A DNA stretch of 10,732 bases from Actinomycetota bacterium (lineage in GTDB: Bacteria > Actinomycetota > Acidimicrobiia > Acidimicrobiales > JAHWLA01). The stretch covers positions 1 through 10,732 of the forward strand of contig JAHWLA010000080.1 in the NCBI GenBank assembly GCA_019347595.1. The letters are read 5' to 3'. Below, one piece after another: positions 1 to 6,924 of the stretch. The notes beneath the pieces are model-generated. The model saw only the letters and a program-made list of their open reading frames with translations, did no database searches and had not been told where the DNA came from. The position numbers were made by a program, and so were the translations under genes. The stretch's first letter is position 1. Each line of letters opens with the position of its first letter.

Positions 1-583
1 GCGGCCCGTCGAGCAGCAGCGTGAACGCCAGCAGCAGGGTGAGGACGGCGGCCAGAAGCCCGTCGGCCACCCGGCGGGCGGCGCGTTCCAGCGGCGTGGT
101 GTCGCCGGCCAGCCGCTCCGGCAACCGGGCGATGCTGCGTTCCAGCCGCTGCGGCGCGTCGGCCTCGACCAGGTCGTCGCCGATGACGGGCAGGTCGCCC
201 AACTGTGCGACGACGCGCGGCAGCTCTGCACCCAAGCTCTGGGCCTGGCGGACCGCAGGCGGCACCAGCAGCAGCCCCACGACGGAGAACGCGGCCGCTA
301 CCACGACGAGTACCGCGGCCACCGCGGGCGCCCGCCCGACGCGCAGGCGATTGGTCGCCGTCTCGACCAACGGGTTGACGGCGAGGGCAAGGATGGTGGC
401 GATGGCGAGGGCGGCGAGGGTGCGCGGCACCGACCGCACCAGGCCGGTGAGGGCCACCAGGCCGACGAAGGCACCGAGCATCACCAGCACCGAGCGCCAG
501 TCGAGGTCGACGACGCGCACCGGCGGTCGCACCGGGCCGGGGACCGGGTTGTGCGGCACCGGTGCCTGCTCGGGTACGGGCAT
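1..583 (-). CDS. AI-2E family transporter (N-terminal part; 3' end beyond window)
   Basis: The minus strand from ATG at 583 stays open for 194 codons to the window edge, so the C-terminal half is missing. A proline-rich, charged N-terminus of about 30 residues is followed by hydrophobic segments at about 34-52, 55-75 and 87-108, an amphipathic stretch, and another hydrophobic segment near 170-190. This is the layout of the AI-2E family (PF01594), inner-membrane permeases whose substrates vary; the name comes from E. coli TqsA. It aligns by eye with its divergent neighbour: NPLVE against HPLVT after the second hydrophobic segment, and a matching PERL motif before the fourth. The two look like paralogues. 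The start is supported by TACAGT (complement of 590-595) ending 6 nt before the ATG, a leaderless arrangement. The substrate cannot be told from sequence. Confidence 0.85.
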   Translation of the reverse strand, partial: MPVPEQAPVPHNPVPGPVRPPVRVVDLDWRSVLVMLGAFVGLVALTGLVRSVPRTLAALAIATILALAVNPLVETATNRLRVGRAPAVAAVLVVVAAAFSVVGLLLVPPAVRQAQSLGAELPRVVAQLGDLPVIGDDLVEADAPQRLERSIARLPERLAGDTTPLERAARRVADGLLAAVLTLLLAFTLLLDGP

Positions 584-588
584 CGCCG

Positions 589-595
589 TACTGTA
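589..595. promoter_or_regulatory. Shared symmetric -10 (TACTGTA) for divergent AI-2E genes
   Basis: TACTGTA is a perfect dyad around position 592. On the plus strand TACTGT ends 8 nt before the ATG at 603. On the minus strand TACAGT ends 6 nt before the ATG at 583. Only 19 bp separate the two start codons, so both transcripts would be leaderless and a single polymerase could serve only one direction at a time. No convincing -35 is visible on either side. Confidence 0.6.
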
Positions 596-602
596 AACGC
601 CG

Positions 603-1640
603 ATGGCCGCCCCGACGCCGACCGAGCGCCTGCGCATCACGCCCCGCTCGGCGGTGCTCGCCGTGGCTCTGTTCGGCGCCACGCTGGTCCTCCTGCGCAT
701 GGTGGCCGCCGCCCAGCGGGTGCTCGGCTGGGTACTGGTGGCTGCGGCTGCGGCCGGCCTGCTGCACCCGCTGGTCACCCGTCTCGAGCGCCGCATGCCG
801 CACGGCGTCGCCGTGGCCGTCGTGTTCCTCGGGGCTGTGGTCTGCCTCGGCGTCATCACCTACGGGACGGTCGACGGTGTGGTGCGGGAGACGCGGCACC
901 TCCAGCAGGTGGCGCCGGTGGAGGCGGCCAAGCTGGAGCAGCGGGGCCGCTTCGCGGAGTTGGCGCGCGATGCCCAACTCGCCGAGCGGGTGGAGCGGCT
1001 GGTGGAGGACGTCCCGGAACGGCTCCGGGGCGGCACCCCGGCCGAGGCCCTGCGGGCGGCGGCCACCCGCGGCGTGGCTTTCCTCGCCACCGGCGTGCTG
1101 ACGCTGTTCCTCCTGCTGCACGGCACTCGGCTGGCCGAGGGCGCGCTGGCGCAGGTGCACGACGAGGGCCGCCGCGAGCGCATCGAGCGCATCGCCACGC
1201 GGGTCGCCCAACGGGGCTTCGGCTACGCCCGCGGAACCATCGCCATGGCCGCCCTGTCGGGGCTGTTCGCCTACACCGTGGCCTCGCTCGCCGACGTCCC
1301 CGGCCCCGCGCCGCTCGGCTTGTGGGTCGCGCTGTGGGACGCCGTCCCCGTCATCGGCGTGGTGGTGGGTGCCGCGCCCATCGTGGTCCTGGCCGCCGCC
1401 ACATCGACCCGCGAGGCCGCCCTCCTCGTCGTCGTGTTCGGCGCCTACCAGCTCCTCGAGACGCTCGTCCTCCAGCGTTTCGTGGAGCGGCGGTCCCTGC
1501 GCGTCGGCCCGTTCCTGACGGTCGCCGCAGGCGTCGGGGGGCTGGAACTCTACGGCGTCGGCGGCGCCCTCATCGCTCTGTTGGTGGCGACCCTCGCCGT
1601 GGCGCTCGTCGACGAGCTGGCCGACGAGGCGGCCGCCTGA
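603..1640 (+). CDS. AI-2E family transporter
   Basis: A 345-residue polytopic membrane protein of normal length for PF01594. Hydrophobic segments lie at about 17-38, 40-58, 68-92, 157-173, 211-230, 240-266, 272-290 and 301-338. A soluble, coiled-coil-like stretch rich in Glu and Arg (about 95-150) sits between segments 3 and 4, as is usual in the family. The WDAVPVIG motif (245-252), followed by a glycine- and proline-containing helix, and the VGPFLTVAAG...GVGG block (301-320) correspond to the conserved C-terminal half. Family members have been linked to autoinducer-2 export and, in other branches, sodium/proton antiport; nothing here decides the substrate. The start ATG is 8 nt after TACTGT (leaderless). 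It is divergent from a paralogue and convergent with the lipoprotein gene, separated from it by an inverted-repeat element. Confidence 0.87.
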   Translation: MAAPTPTERLRITPRSAVLAVALFGATLVLLRMVAAAQRVLGWVLVAAAAAGLLHPLVTRLERRMPHGVAVAVVFLGAVVCLGVITYGTVDGVVRETRHLQQVAPVEAAKLEQRGRFAELARDAQLAERVERLVEDVPERLRGGTPAEALRAAATRGVAFLATGVLTLFLLLHGTRLAEGALAQVHDEGRRERIERIATRVAQRGFGYARGTIAMAALSGLFAYTVASLADVPGPAPLGLWVALWDAVPVIGVVVGAAPIVVLAAATSTREAALLVVVFGAYQLLETLVLQRFVERRSLRVGPFLTVAAGVGGLELYGVGGALIALLVATLAVALVDELADEAAA

Positions 1641-1650
1641 ACGTCTGACC

Positions 1651-1811
1651 AGTGGGGCGTCTCACAACACAACGCCGGTAATCGCCGGCCCCCGCCGCCT
1701 CCCGCTGCGTCCTCCTCCTCGAAAGCCTGGTGGCTTCCTTCGTCGTCGATCCTTGCGGGCGACGACGGATGGCTCGCCGATTCCCTGCCGGGCGTTGTGA
1801 GACGCCCCACT
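1651..1811. repeat. 161-bp element with 18-21 bp terminal inverted repeats (MITE-like or structured terminator)
   Basis: The left end AGTGGGGCGTCTCACAAC (1651-1668) is the exact reverse complement of 1794-1811. If a 5-nt tandem copy (ACAAC at 1669-1673) is bulged out, pairing continues through GCC (1674-1676) with GGC (1791-1793), giving 21 bp. The interior holds smaller hairpins, such as CGTCGTCG (1741-1748) with CGACGACG (1760-1767) and AAGCC/GGCTT around 1723-1737. It has no credible coding content and no transposase. It fills nearly the whole gap between two convergent genes, and its right end provides the last two bases of the lipoprotein stop codon TAG. I see no clear target-site duplication. 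It could be a small non-autonomous mobile element, a bidirectional terminator, or a mobile element now used as a terminator. Confidence 0.65.
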
Positions 1812-2793
1812 AGGCGCCGTTGCGGATGGCCGCCAGGTCGGCCTTGTCGGCGTTGTCGAAGTTGCGGGGCGGCGGGCCGTCCAGAACCTGGGCCACGATC
1901 GAGGCCTCCACCGCCCAGTACATGACGGAGTCGCGGCTTCGGGAGTGCCCGGGGTGCTCGGGGTCCTCGCGTCCCGTCTTCAGCACGATGTCGACCAGGC
2001 CGAGCAGGTGCCCCACCTCGTGTGTGGTGACGGCGTCCTCGATGGCCGCAGGCCCGACGAGCGGGGTGGAGGCGCTGCGGACCGTGTCGGAGAAGATCGC
2101 CGCCGTGTCGCCCCGCACGGCGACGCCGAGTACGCCCTCCTCTTCGTAGCGGCCGCGCAGGAACAGGAGGTGGACGACCGCCTGGCCGCTGCTCTGCGGC
2201 GACCCGTAGCGGTCGGCCATGGCCCGGATCTCGTCGTCGTTCATGCGACCCTCGGTGGCGGGCAGGTCGATGGGTGCGGTGATGCTCACCGGCTTGCCGC
2301 TCACCTCCGCGAGCACCTGGCGCAGGTGGTCGACGGTGCCCTGCCGGGGCGCCGCTCCTTGTTGGGCGAGCACCTCGACCACGATGCGGGTGGCGGGCTC
2401 GGGACGCAGGATGGTGCGGGCGAAGGCGCCGGGGCCGCGGCGGGCGCCGCTGTCGGGCGACTCGGCGGGCGTCCCTGTCGCACCGCCACCGGTCGGCCTG
2501 GTGGTGTTCGACGACCCCCGGGCCGTGGTGCTGGTGCCGCCGCTCGGCGCCTTGGTGGTCGGCGTGGCGCCGTTGTCGCCCCCTTTGCCGTCACCGTTCC
2601 CGCCGGGCCCGTTGCCGTCGCGGTCGTCGCCGAAGATGCCGTCGCCCACGGTGACGTCGGTGCCCCCGTCGGCCCCGGGCGACGAGGCGTTGTTGCACGC
2701 CGCCGCCAGTAGCGCCATGCACGCCACCAGCGCGGCGGTGCGCCGTCTGCCGGAAAATCGCCCGGGGACGGGCGAGAGTACTGTCCCAGCCAT
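1810..2793 (-). CDS. Secreted lipoprotein with snapalysin-like zinc metalloprotease motif
   Basis: A 327-residue protein. Residues 11-33 form a lipoprotein signal: arginines at 16-18, a hydrophobic core, and lipobox LAAAC with the lipidated Cys at 33. Residues 34-120 are a low-complexity linker rich in Gly, Asp, Asn, Thr and Ser, containing a DRDGNG stretch (57-62) that resembles a calcium loop. The C-terminal domain (about 130-327) contains HEVGH (258-262), extended to G265 and D268: HExxHxxGxxD, the zinc signature of snapalysin-type (M7) metzincins. SVMYW (289-293) is a plausible Met-turn with M291. I infer a membrane-anchored extracellular protease; the substrate is unknown. ATG 2793 is chosen because later starts would remove the charged n-region and because AAGGAG lies 9 nt upstream. 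That ATG overlaps the divergent start codon at 2792. The stop codon runs into the inverted repeat downstream. Confidence 0.8.
   Translation of the reverse strand: MAGTVLSPVPGRFSGRRRTAALVACMALLAAACNNASSPGADGGTDVTVGDGIFGDDRDGNGPGGNGDGKGGDNGATPTTKAPSGGTSTTARGSSNTTRPTGGGATGTPAESPDSGARRGPGAFARTILRPEPATRIVVEVLAQQGAAPRQGTVDHLRQVLAEVSGKPVSITAPIDLPATEGRMNDDEIRAMADRYGSPQSSGQAVVHLLFLRGRYEEEGVLGVAVRGDTAAIFSDTVRSASTPLVGPAAIEDAVTTHEVGHLLGLVDIVLKTGREDPEHPGHSRSRDSVMYWAVEASIVAQVLDGPPPRNFDNADKADLAAIRNGA
2779..2784 (+). promoter_or_regulatory. -10 hexamer TACTGT of the carbonic-anhydrase-like gene
   Basis: TACTGT ends 7 nt before ATG 2792, so transcription would start at or next to the A of the start codon. 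It lies inside the 5' coding region of the divergent lipoprotein gene. No ribosome binding site precedes the ATG, in keeping with leaderless translation. It is half of a symmetric decamer, AGAGTACTGT (2775-2784). Confidence 0.6.
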
Positions 2794-3319
2794 GCCGCTC
2801 TACTCCTTCGAGGGGAAGTCGCCTCGCGTCCACCCCGACGCCTTCGTGGCCCCCACGGCGACCATTGTGGGCGATGTTGAGATCGAGGCGGGGGCATCTG
2901 TCTGGTACGGAGTGGTGATCCGTGCCGATTACTCGCCGGTGATCGTGCGCACCGGGGCCAACGTGCAGGACAACTCGGTGCTCCACGGCGGTCCCGCCTC
3001 GCACACCGAGATCGGGCCGGGGGCGACGGTGGCGCACCTGTGCGTGGTGCACTCGGCGCTGCTGGGCGAGGAGTGCCTGGTGGCCAACGGGTGCACGGTG
3101 CTCGACGGCGCCCGGATCGGCGCGCACGCCTTGGTCGCGGCCCACTCGCTGGTGGCGGCCAACCAGTTCGTGCCCGAAGGCTTTCTGGTGGCGGGCTCCC
3201 CCGCCGAGATCAAGCGCCCGGTGGAGGGCTCGCCCGCCGAGATGTGGGTGCGCATGAACCCGCCCGCCTACGCCGAGCTGGCCCAACGCCACCTCCGCAC
3301 CGTCAAGCGCCTCGACTAG
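2792..3319 (+). CDS. Gamma-carbonic anhydrase family protein (left-handed beta-helix)
   Basis: A 175-residue protein of the YrdA/PaaY/CaiE type. Hexapeptide repeats run from about residue 20 to 125 (VAPTATIVGDVEIEAGASVWYGVVIRAD and onward, one beta-helix turn per 15-18 residues), followed by a C-terminal helix (about 145-175). Three histidines match the zinc ligands of the family: H65 in VLHG, H82 in VAH and H87 in VVH, with the expected spacing of five between the last two. R44, D46 and Q59 match the conserved active-site Arg, Asp and Gln. The usual GMGA turn after the third histidine reads ANGC (97-100 region), a modest departure. Many members have weak or no CO2 hydration activity, and some act on acyl-CoA or related metabolites, so the reaction is uncertain. 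It is leaderless from TACTGT at 2779 and convergent with the flavin reductase. Confidence 0.88.
   Translation: MPLYSFEGKSPRVHPDAFVAPTATIVGDVEIEAGASVWYGVVIRADYSPVIVRTGANVQDNSVLHGGPASHTEIGPGATVAHLCVVHSALLGEECLVANGCTVLDGARIGAHALVAAHSLVAANQFVPEGFLVAGSPAEIKRPVEGSPAEMWVRMNPPAYAELAQRHLRTVKRLD
2803..2808 (-). promoter_or_regulatory. Ribosome binding site AAGGAG of the lipoprotein gene
   Basis: AAGGAG on the minus strand (complement of CTCCTT) lies 9 nt before ATG 2793 and supports that start. It sits inside codons 4-6 of the divergent gamma-carbonic-anhydrase gene. The lipoprotein mRNA must therefore begin within the neighbour's coding sequence and be antisense to its 5' end. I see no TANNNT at leaderless distance on this strand. 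TACTCT (complement of 2775-2780) lies downstream of the start codon and cannot serve this ATG. Confidence 0.55.
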
Positions 3320-3321
3320 CT

Positions 3322-3373
3322 CGTTCTGGTCCTCCGATCGCGCGTTACAGCGCGCGATCGGGGGACCAGAACG
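3322..3373. terminator. Bidirectional hairpin terminator, 23-bp stem
   Basis: The arms at 3322-3344 and 3351-3373 pair over 23 bp with a single T/G wobble and enclose a six-base loop, TTACAG. The structure fills almost all of the 58 bp between the convergent stop codons at 3319 and 3380. There is no T-run on either side, so this is a U-tract-less terminator of the kind common in GC-rich actinobacteria, able to serve both genes. Confidence 0.75.
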
Positions 3374-3377
3374 GGGG

Positions 3378-3920
3378 TCAGCCGCCGTAGTTCATGCGGG
3401 TGTCCTCCATGCGGAGGACCGGGGTGTCCTCGGGCTTCAAAAACCCGGCGTCGACGATCTCGCCGATGAACAGCGTGTGGTTGCCGACCTCCACCTCTTG
3501 GCGCAGCTCGCAGTCGAGGTACGCCACGGCCTGATCGAGGATGGGGGCGCCGGTGCGGCCGTCGTGGAACGGGAACCCGTTGAGCGTGCGGGCCTCGGCG
3601 TCGACCTCCACCGGCTTGGTGAACTTGCGCACGATGGCCCGGTCCTCGCGGTCGACGATGTTGAGGCTGAACACCCGGCCCTCGTGGATGAGCTCGTGGG
3701 TGAACGCCTCCTTCTCCACGCCGATGCCGAGCAGCTTGGGGTCGAAGCTGAGCTGGGTGGCCCAGTTGAGCGTCATGCCGTTGCGCCGGTCGCCGGCCCG
3801 CGCCCCGACGATGTAGAGGCCACTGGGCATCGTCCACAGCACACGCCGGCGAAGGCGGTCGTACTCCTCGGCGTCCGCACCCTCGGGGAACGGCCCCACC
3901 GGTCCTTCCTTCACGGGCAT
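3378..3920 (-). CDS. Flavin reductase family protein (FMN-binding split barrel)
   Basis: A 180-residue single-domain protein of the NAD(P)H:flavin reductase group that supplies reduced flavin to two-component monooxygenases. Family features: a helical N-terminus (17-30), PSGLYIVGA (32-40), RNGMTLNWATQLSFDP (46-61; binds the flavin phosphate and isoalloxazine in relatives), LLGIGVEKEAFTHELI (63-78), FSLNIVD (84-90), GNHTLFIGEIVDA (146-158), and a C-terminal VLRMEDTRMNYGG. The frame is open further upstream, but that extension would read into the putA 3' end in another frame. ATG 3920 is preferred because TAGCGT ends exactly 7 nt before it. No monooxygenase partner is encoded here, so the oxygenase it serves, if any, lies elsewhere. 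It follows putA with 28 nt between stop and start, but it has its own apparent promoter. Confidence 0.87.
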   Translation of the reverse strand: MPVKEGPVGPFPEGADAEEYDRLRRRVLWTMPSGLYIVGARAGDRRNGMTLNWATQLSFDPKLLGIGVEKEAFTHELIHEGRVFSLNIVDREDRAIVRKFTKPVEVDAEARTLNGFPFHDGRTGAPILDQAVAYLDCELRQEVEVGNHTLFIGEIVDAGFLKPEDTPVLRMEDTRMNYGG

Positions 3921-3927
3921 GCCGGCG

Positions 3928-3933
3928 ACGCTA
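3928..3933 (-). promoter_or_regulatory. -10 hexamer TAGCGT of the flavin reductase gene
   Basis: TAGCGT on the minus strand (complement of ACGCTA) ends 7 nt before ATG 3920, within the 28-nt gap after putA. This is the same leaderless geometry as the other genes here. The flavin reductase can therefore be transcribed independently of putA, with read-through possible because no hairpin separates the two. Confidence 0.55.
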
Positions 3934-3948
3934 CCCGCAGAACCGGCG

Positions 3949-6918
3949 TCAGTCCGTCGGGGCGAAGCCTTGGCGGAGGGTGTTCTCGGTGACAACTCGG
4001 GGGTCGAGGAACTGGAGCAGGTAGTCGGGGCCGCCTGCCTTCGAGCCGACACCTGACATTCCGAACCCGCCGAACGGCTGGCGTCCCACCACGGCGCCGG
4101 TGATCCCCCGGTTGATGTAGACGTTGCCCGCCCGTAGCTCCTCGGCCGCTCGGCGGATGTTGGCGGGCGACCGCGACATCACCCCCGCGGTCAGCGCGTA
4201 GTCGGTGTCGTTCGCCAGCGCGATGGCGTGGTCGAAGTCGTCGGCCCGGAACACCGTGAGCACCGGCCCGAACACCTCCTCGCGCGCCAACGCCGAGTCG
4301 GTGGACACCTCGGCGACGATCGTCGGCCCGACGAACCAGCCGTCGGCGGGCACGTCGTCTCGCGCCAGCAGCACCGTCCCCTGCTCACCCGCCCCCTCGA
4401 CCGCATCGCGGATGCGCTTCCACGCCTCGGCGTCGATCACCGGCCCCACCTCGACCGACGGCGAACGCGGGTGGCCGACGCGCAACTGCCGCGTGTACCC
4501 CACCAGCCGCTCGATCGCCGCGTCGTACGACGGCCCCACCACGATCAACCGAGAGGCGGCGGAGCACTTCTGCCCGGCGAAGCCGAACGCCGAGCCCGCC
4601 ACCGCGGGGACGGCCTGGTCGAGGTCGGCGTCGGCGTCGATGAGGAAGGCGTTCTTGCCGCCCATCTCGGCCACGACCCGCTTCACATGGCGCTGCCCGG
4701 GGCGGTGAACGGCGGCGGCCTGGTTGATGGCAAGCCCCACGGCCTTCGACCCCGTGAACGTCACGAAGCTCACGTCGGGATGCTCCACCAGCCGCACGCC
4801 CACGTCCTCGCCGACGCCGGGCAGGAACCCCAGCACCCCACGCGGCAGCCCACCCGCCTCCAGCGCCTCCACCAACCGGTAGGCGATGGCCGGCGTCTGC
4901 TCGGCGGGCTTGAGGATGACGGGATTGCCCGCCACCAAGGCGGCCACCGTCATGCCGCACGGGATCGCCAGCGGGAAGTTCCACGGGGCGATGACGACGC
5001 CGACGCCCTTGCCCTGGTACCGCAGCACGTTCGACTCCCCCGGCGGAGACGCCACCCGGCCGCCCGCGTCGAGATGCAGCATCTCCCGGCCGTAGTACTC
5101 GCAGAAGTCGATCGCCTCGCAGACGTCGGCGTCGGCTTCCTTCCACGGCTTGCCCGCCTCGAACAGCATCAGCGCGGCCAGCTCGTTGCGGCGCGCCCGC
5201 ATCCACGCCGCCGCCCGGAACAGCACCGCAGCGCGCTCGGACGCCGGCGTCTCCCGCCATCGCTGCGCCTCCCGCAGGGCGACGGCCACCGCGGCATCCG
5301 CCTCCACCGCCGAGCACGACGCCGAGGTCGCCACCACCGTCGACGGCGACGCCGGATCGACCGATTCGATGACCGACGACGTGCGTAGCCGTTCGCCGTC
5401 GATCACGGCGGGGACGTGGAGCCCCAGCCCGGCGCCGACCGCGTCCACGGCGGATTCGAACGACTCGCGCACCGACGCCCGTCGCCACTCGGCATGAGGC
5501 TCGTGCACGTACTCGCCCGCTCGCCGCACGTCGGTGTCCGGCCGCACCGTCGGCGGCTCCTTCGCCGGGATGCGATCGACGTGCGGCGCGGCCAGCAGCT
5601 CGTCGAAATCGCGCCCCTCGGCGAAGCGGGCCCGCACGAAGCTCTCGTTCGAGGTGTTCTCCAGCAACCGGCGCACCAGGTACGCCATCCCCGGGACCAG
5701 CTCGCCCACCGGTGCGTAGATGCGGAGGCGGAGCCCGAGCCGTCGGATCGCCGCCTGGATCGGCTCCGCCATGCCGTAGAGCATCTGGAGCTCGTAGCCC
5801 GCGTCGGGGATGCCCTTGGCCCGGGCGTACTCGACGGCGTAAGCCAGCGACCGCAGGTTGTGCGAGCCGAAGGCGGCCCGCACCTCGCCGTGGTGGTCGT
5901 GCAGCAGGCGCACGCAGCGCTCGTAGTTGGCGTCGGTCTCGGCCTTGTGCTCGAAGACCGGGGACGCCCACCCCTCGGCCTCGGACGTGATCGTCTCGGC
6001 GTCCCAGTAGGCGCCCTTCACCAGACGCACGGTGATGGGCCGCGAGCGGAACGACGACCAGGCGATGAGCTCGGCCAGGTCGTCGACCGAGTCCTTGAGG
6101 TACGCCTGCACGACGATGCCGGCGTCGATCTGCGCCAGCTCGGGCTCGTCCAACAAGGAGCGGAACAGCTCCAACGTGAGGTCCTTCACGTCGTAGTGCT
6201 CCATGTCGAAGTAGACGAACGCCCCCCGCTCGGCCGCCATGCGCAGGAGCGGCCGCAGCCGACCGGCGGCCTGGGCGATTCCCTCCTCGCGCGTCAGGGG
6301 CGCGTACAGCGATGCCAACGCGGTCGGCTTGATACTGACGTTGACGCGCGGCAGGGGGCCGAGGTCGTCGCGCTCGAGGTGGTCGTCGGGCGCCCAGCCC
6401 GGCGCGGCGCGCAGCAGGGTGTCCAGCAGGTCGTGCACCCGCCTCGCGTAGCGATCCGCCTCTGCCTCCGTCACCGTCTTCTCGCCCAGCAGGTCGCACG
6501 TGAATGCGCTCCCCTGCCGCCACAGGCGGTGCAGGCCCTCGACCGCGTCGGCGGGCGTCGAGCCCACGATGAACTGCTCGGCCATACGGGTGATGTTGCG
6601 GCGGGCGACGGAGGCGGACACGTGGTCGCCGAGGGGGATGTGCTCGGCGACGTCGATGCCCAGCCCCAGCAGCTTGGGCGTGTCGCCGCCCTCGAAGTAC
6701 TCGTCGATGTGGCGCAGCACGTCGGCGTCGCCGGTGGTGGCGGGGAACACGTCGACGAAGCGGAAGAGCTGCGTCTTGAACGACGGGTGCGACATGGCGT
6801 AGCCGAGCATGCGCTCGGTCCACCAGGACATCTTGAACACGCGGGCCTGCTCGTCGGCCCCCAGCTCGGCGATGCGCCGGGCGAAGGCGGTGACGTCGGC
6901 GTCGCGTGGTGACGCCAT
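3949..6918 (-). CDS. putA: Bifunctional proline dehydrogenase / L-glutamate gamma-semialdehyde dehydrogenase
   Basis: A 989-residue fusion enzyme that oxidises proline to pyrroline-5-carboxylate with FAD, then the hydrolysed semialdehyde to glutamate with NAD+. The proline dehydrogenase barrel covers about 100-445. It shows NVSIKPTAL (193-201), FVYFDMEHYDVKD (234-246), KGAYWD (301-306), YGMAEP (381-386), RIYAPVGEL (399-407) and YLVRR (413-417), whose arginine pair matches the proline-carboxylate ligands of characterised PutA. The aldehyde dehydrogenase domain covers about 500-970. It shows APWNFPL (644-650), FTGSKAVG (721-728), the general-base Glu (E751 in AEMGG), the catalytic Cys (C785 in GQKCSAA), EEVFGPV (890-896) and the final GGFGMSG block. 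No ribbon-helix-helix DNA-binding domain precedes the barrel, so this is not the autoregulating trifunctional form. The start has GGAG 10 nt upstream and lies 6 nt after the DUF3151 stop, indicating one operon. Confidence 0.96.
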   Translation of the reverse strand: MASPRDADVTAFARRIAELGADEQARVFKMSWWTERMLGYAMSHPSFKTQLFRFVDVFPATTGDADVLRHIDEYFEGGDTPKLLGLGIDVAEHIPLGDHVSASVARRNITRMAEQFIVGSTPADAVEGLHRLWRQGSAFTCDLLGEKTVTEAEADRYARRVHDLLDTLLRAAPGWAPDDHLERDDLGPLPRVNVSIKPTALASLYAPLTREEGIAQAAGRLRPLLRMAAERGAFVYFDMEHYDVKDLTLELFRSLLDEPELAQIDAGIVVQAYLKDSVDDLAELIAWSSFRSRPITVRLVKGAYWDAETITSEAEGWASPVFEHKAETDANYERCVRLLHDHHGEVRAAFGSHNLRSLAYAVEYARAKGIPDAGYELQMLYGMAEPIQAAIRRLGLRLRIYAPVGELVPGMAYLVRRLLENTSNESFVRARFAEGRDFDELLAAPHVDRIPAKEPPTVRPDTDVRRAGEYVHEPHAEWRRASVRESFESAVDAVGAGLGLHVPAVIDGERLRTSSVIESVDPASPSTVVATSASCSAVEADAAVAVALREAQRWRETPASERAAVLFRAAAWMRARRNELAALMLFEAGKPWKEADADVCEAIDFCEYYGREMLHLDAGGRVASPPGESNVLRYQGKGVGVVIAPWNFPLAIPCGMTVAALVAGNPVILKPAEQTPAIAYRLVEALEAGGLPRGVLGFLPGVGEDVGVRLVEHPDVSFVTFTGSKAVGLAINQAAAVHRPGQRHVKRVVAEMGGKNAFLIDADADLDQAVPAVAGSAFGFAGQKCSAASRLIVVGPSYDAAIERLVGYTRQLRVGHPRSPSVEVGPVIDAEAWKRIRDAVEGAGEQGTVLLARDDVPADGWFVGPTIVAEVSTDSALAREEVFGPVLTVFRADDFDHAIALANDTDYALTAGVMSRSPANIRRAAEELRAGNVYINRGITGAVVGRQPFGGFGMSGVGSKAGGPDYLLQFLDPRVVTENTLRQGFAPTD

Positions 6919-6924
6919 GGGGCG

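Noticed and set aside
1550..1810. Small minus-strand frame (86 codons) through the inverted-repeat element
   Set aside because: It starts inside the right repeat arm and runs into the antisense of the AI-2E gene, with no ribosome binding site and no recognisable family. It could only be real if copies of the element elsewhere keep the frame.
2775..2780. TACTCT on the minus strand as the lipoprotein promoter
   Set aside because: A start 7 nt downstream would fall near codon 9 of the lipoprotein, with no ATG, GTG or TTG there. The signal peptide needs the upstream ATG.
3436..3448. GGGTTTT-like slippery stretch in the flavin reductase gene (minus strand), considered for programmed frameshifting
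   Set aside because: The heptamer is not in the register needed for -1 slippage, the zero frame is complete and matches the family to its end, and no downstream frame continues.
4228..6912. Long open frames on the plus strand opposite putA
   Set aside because: They are antisense shadows of a GC-rich gene: His/Arg/Gly-rich composition, no domains, and no start signal, whereas putA shows every catalytic motif.
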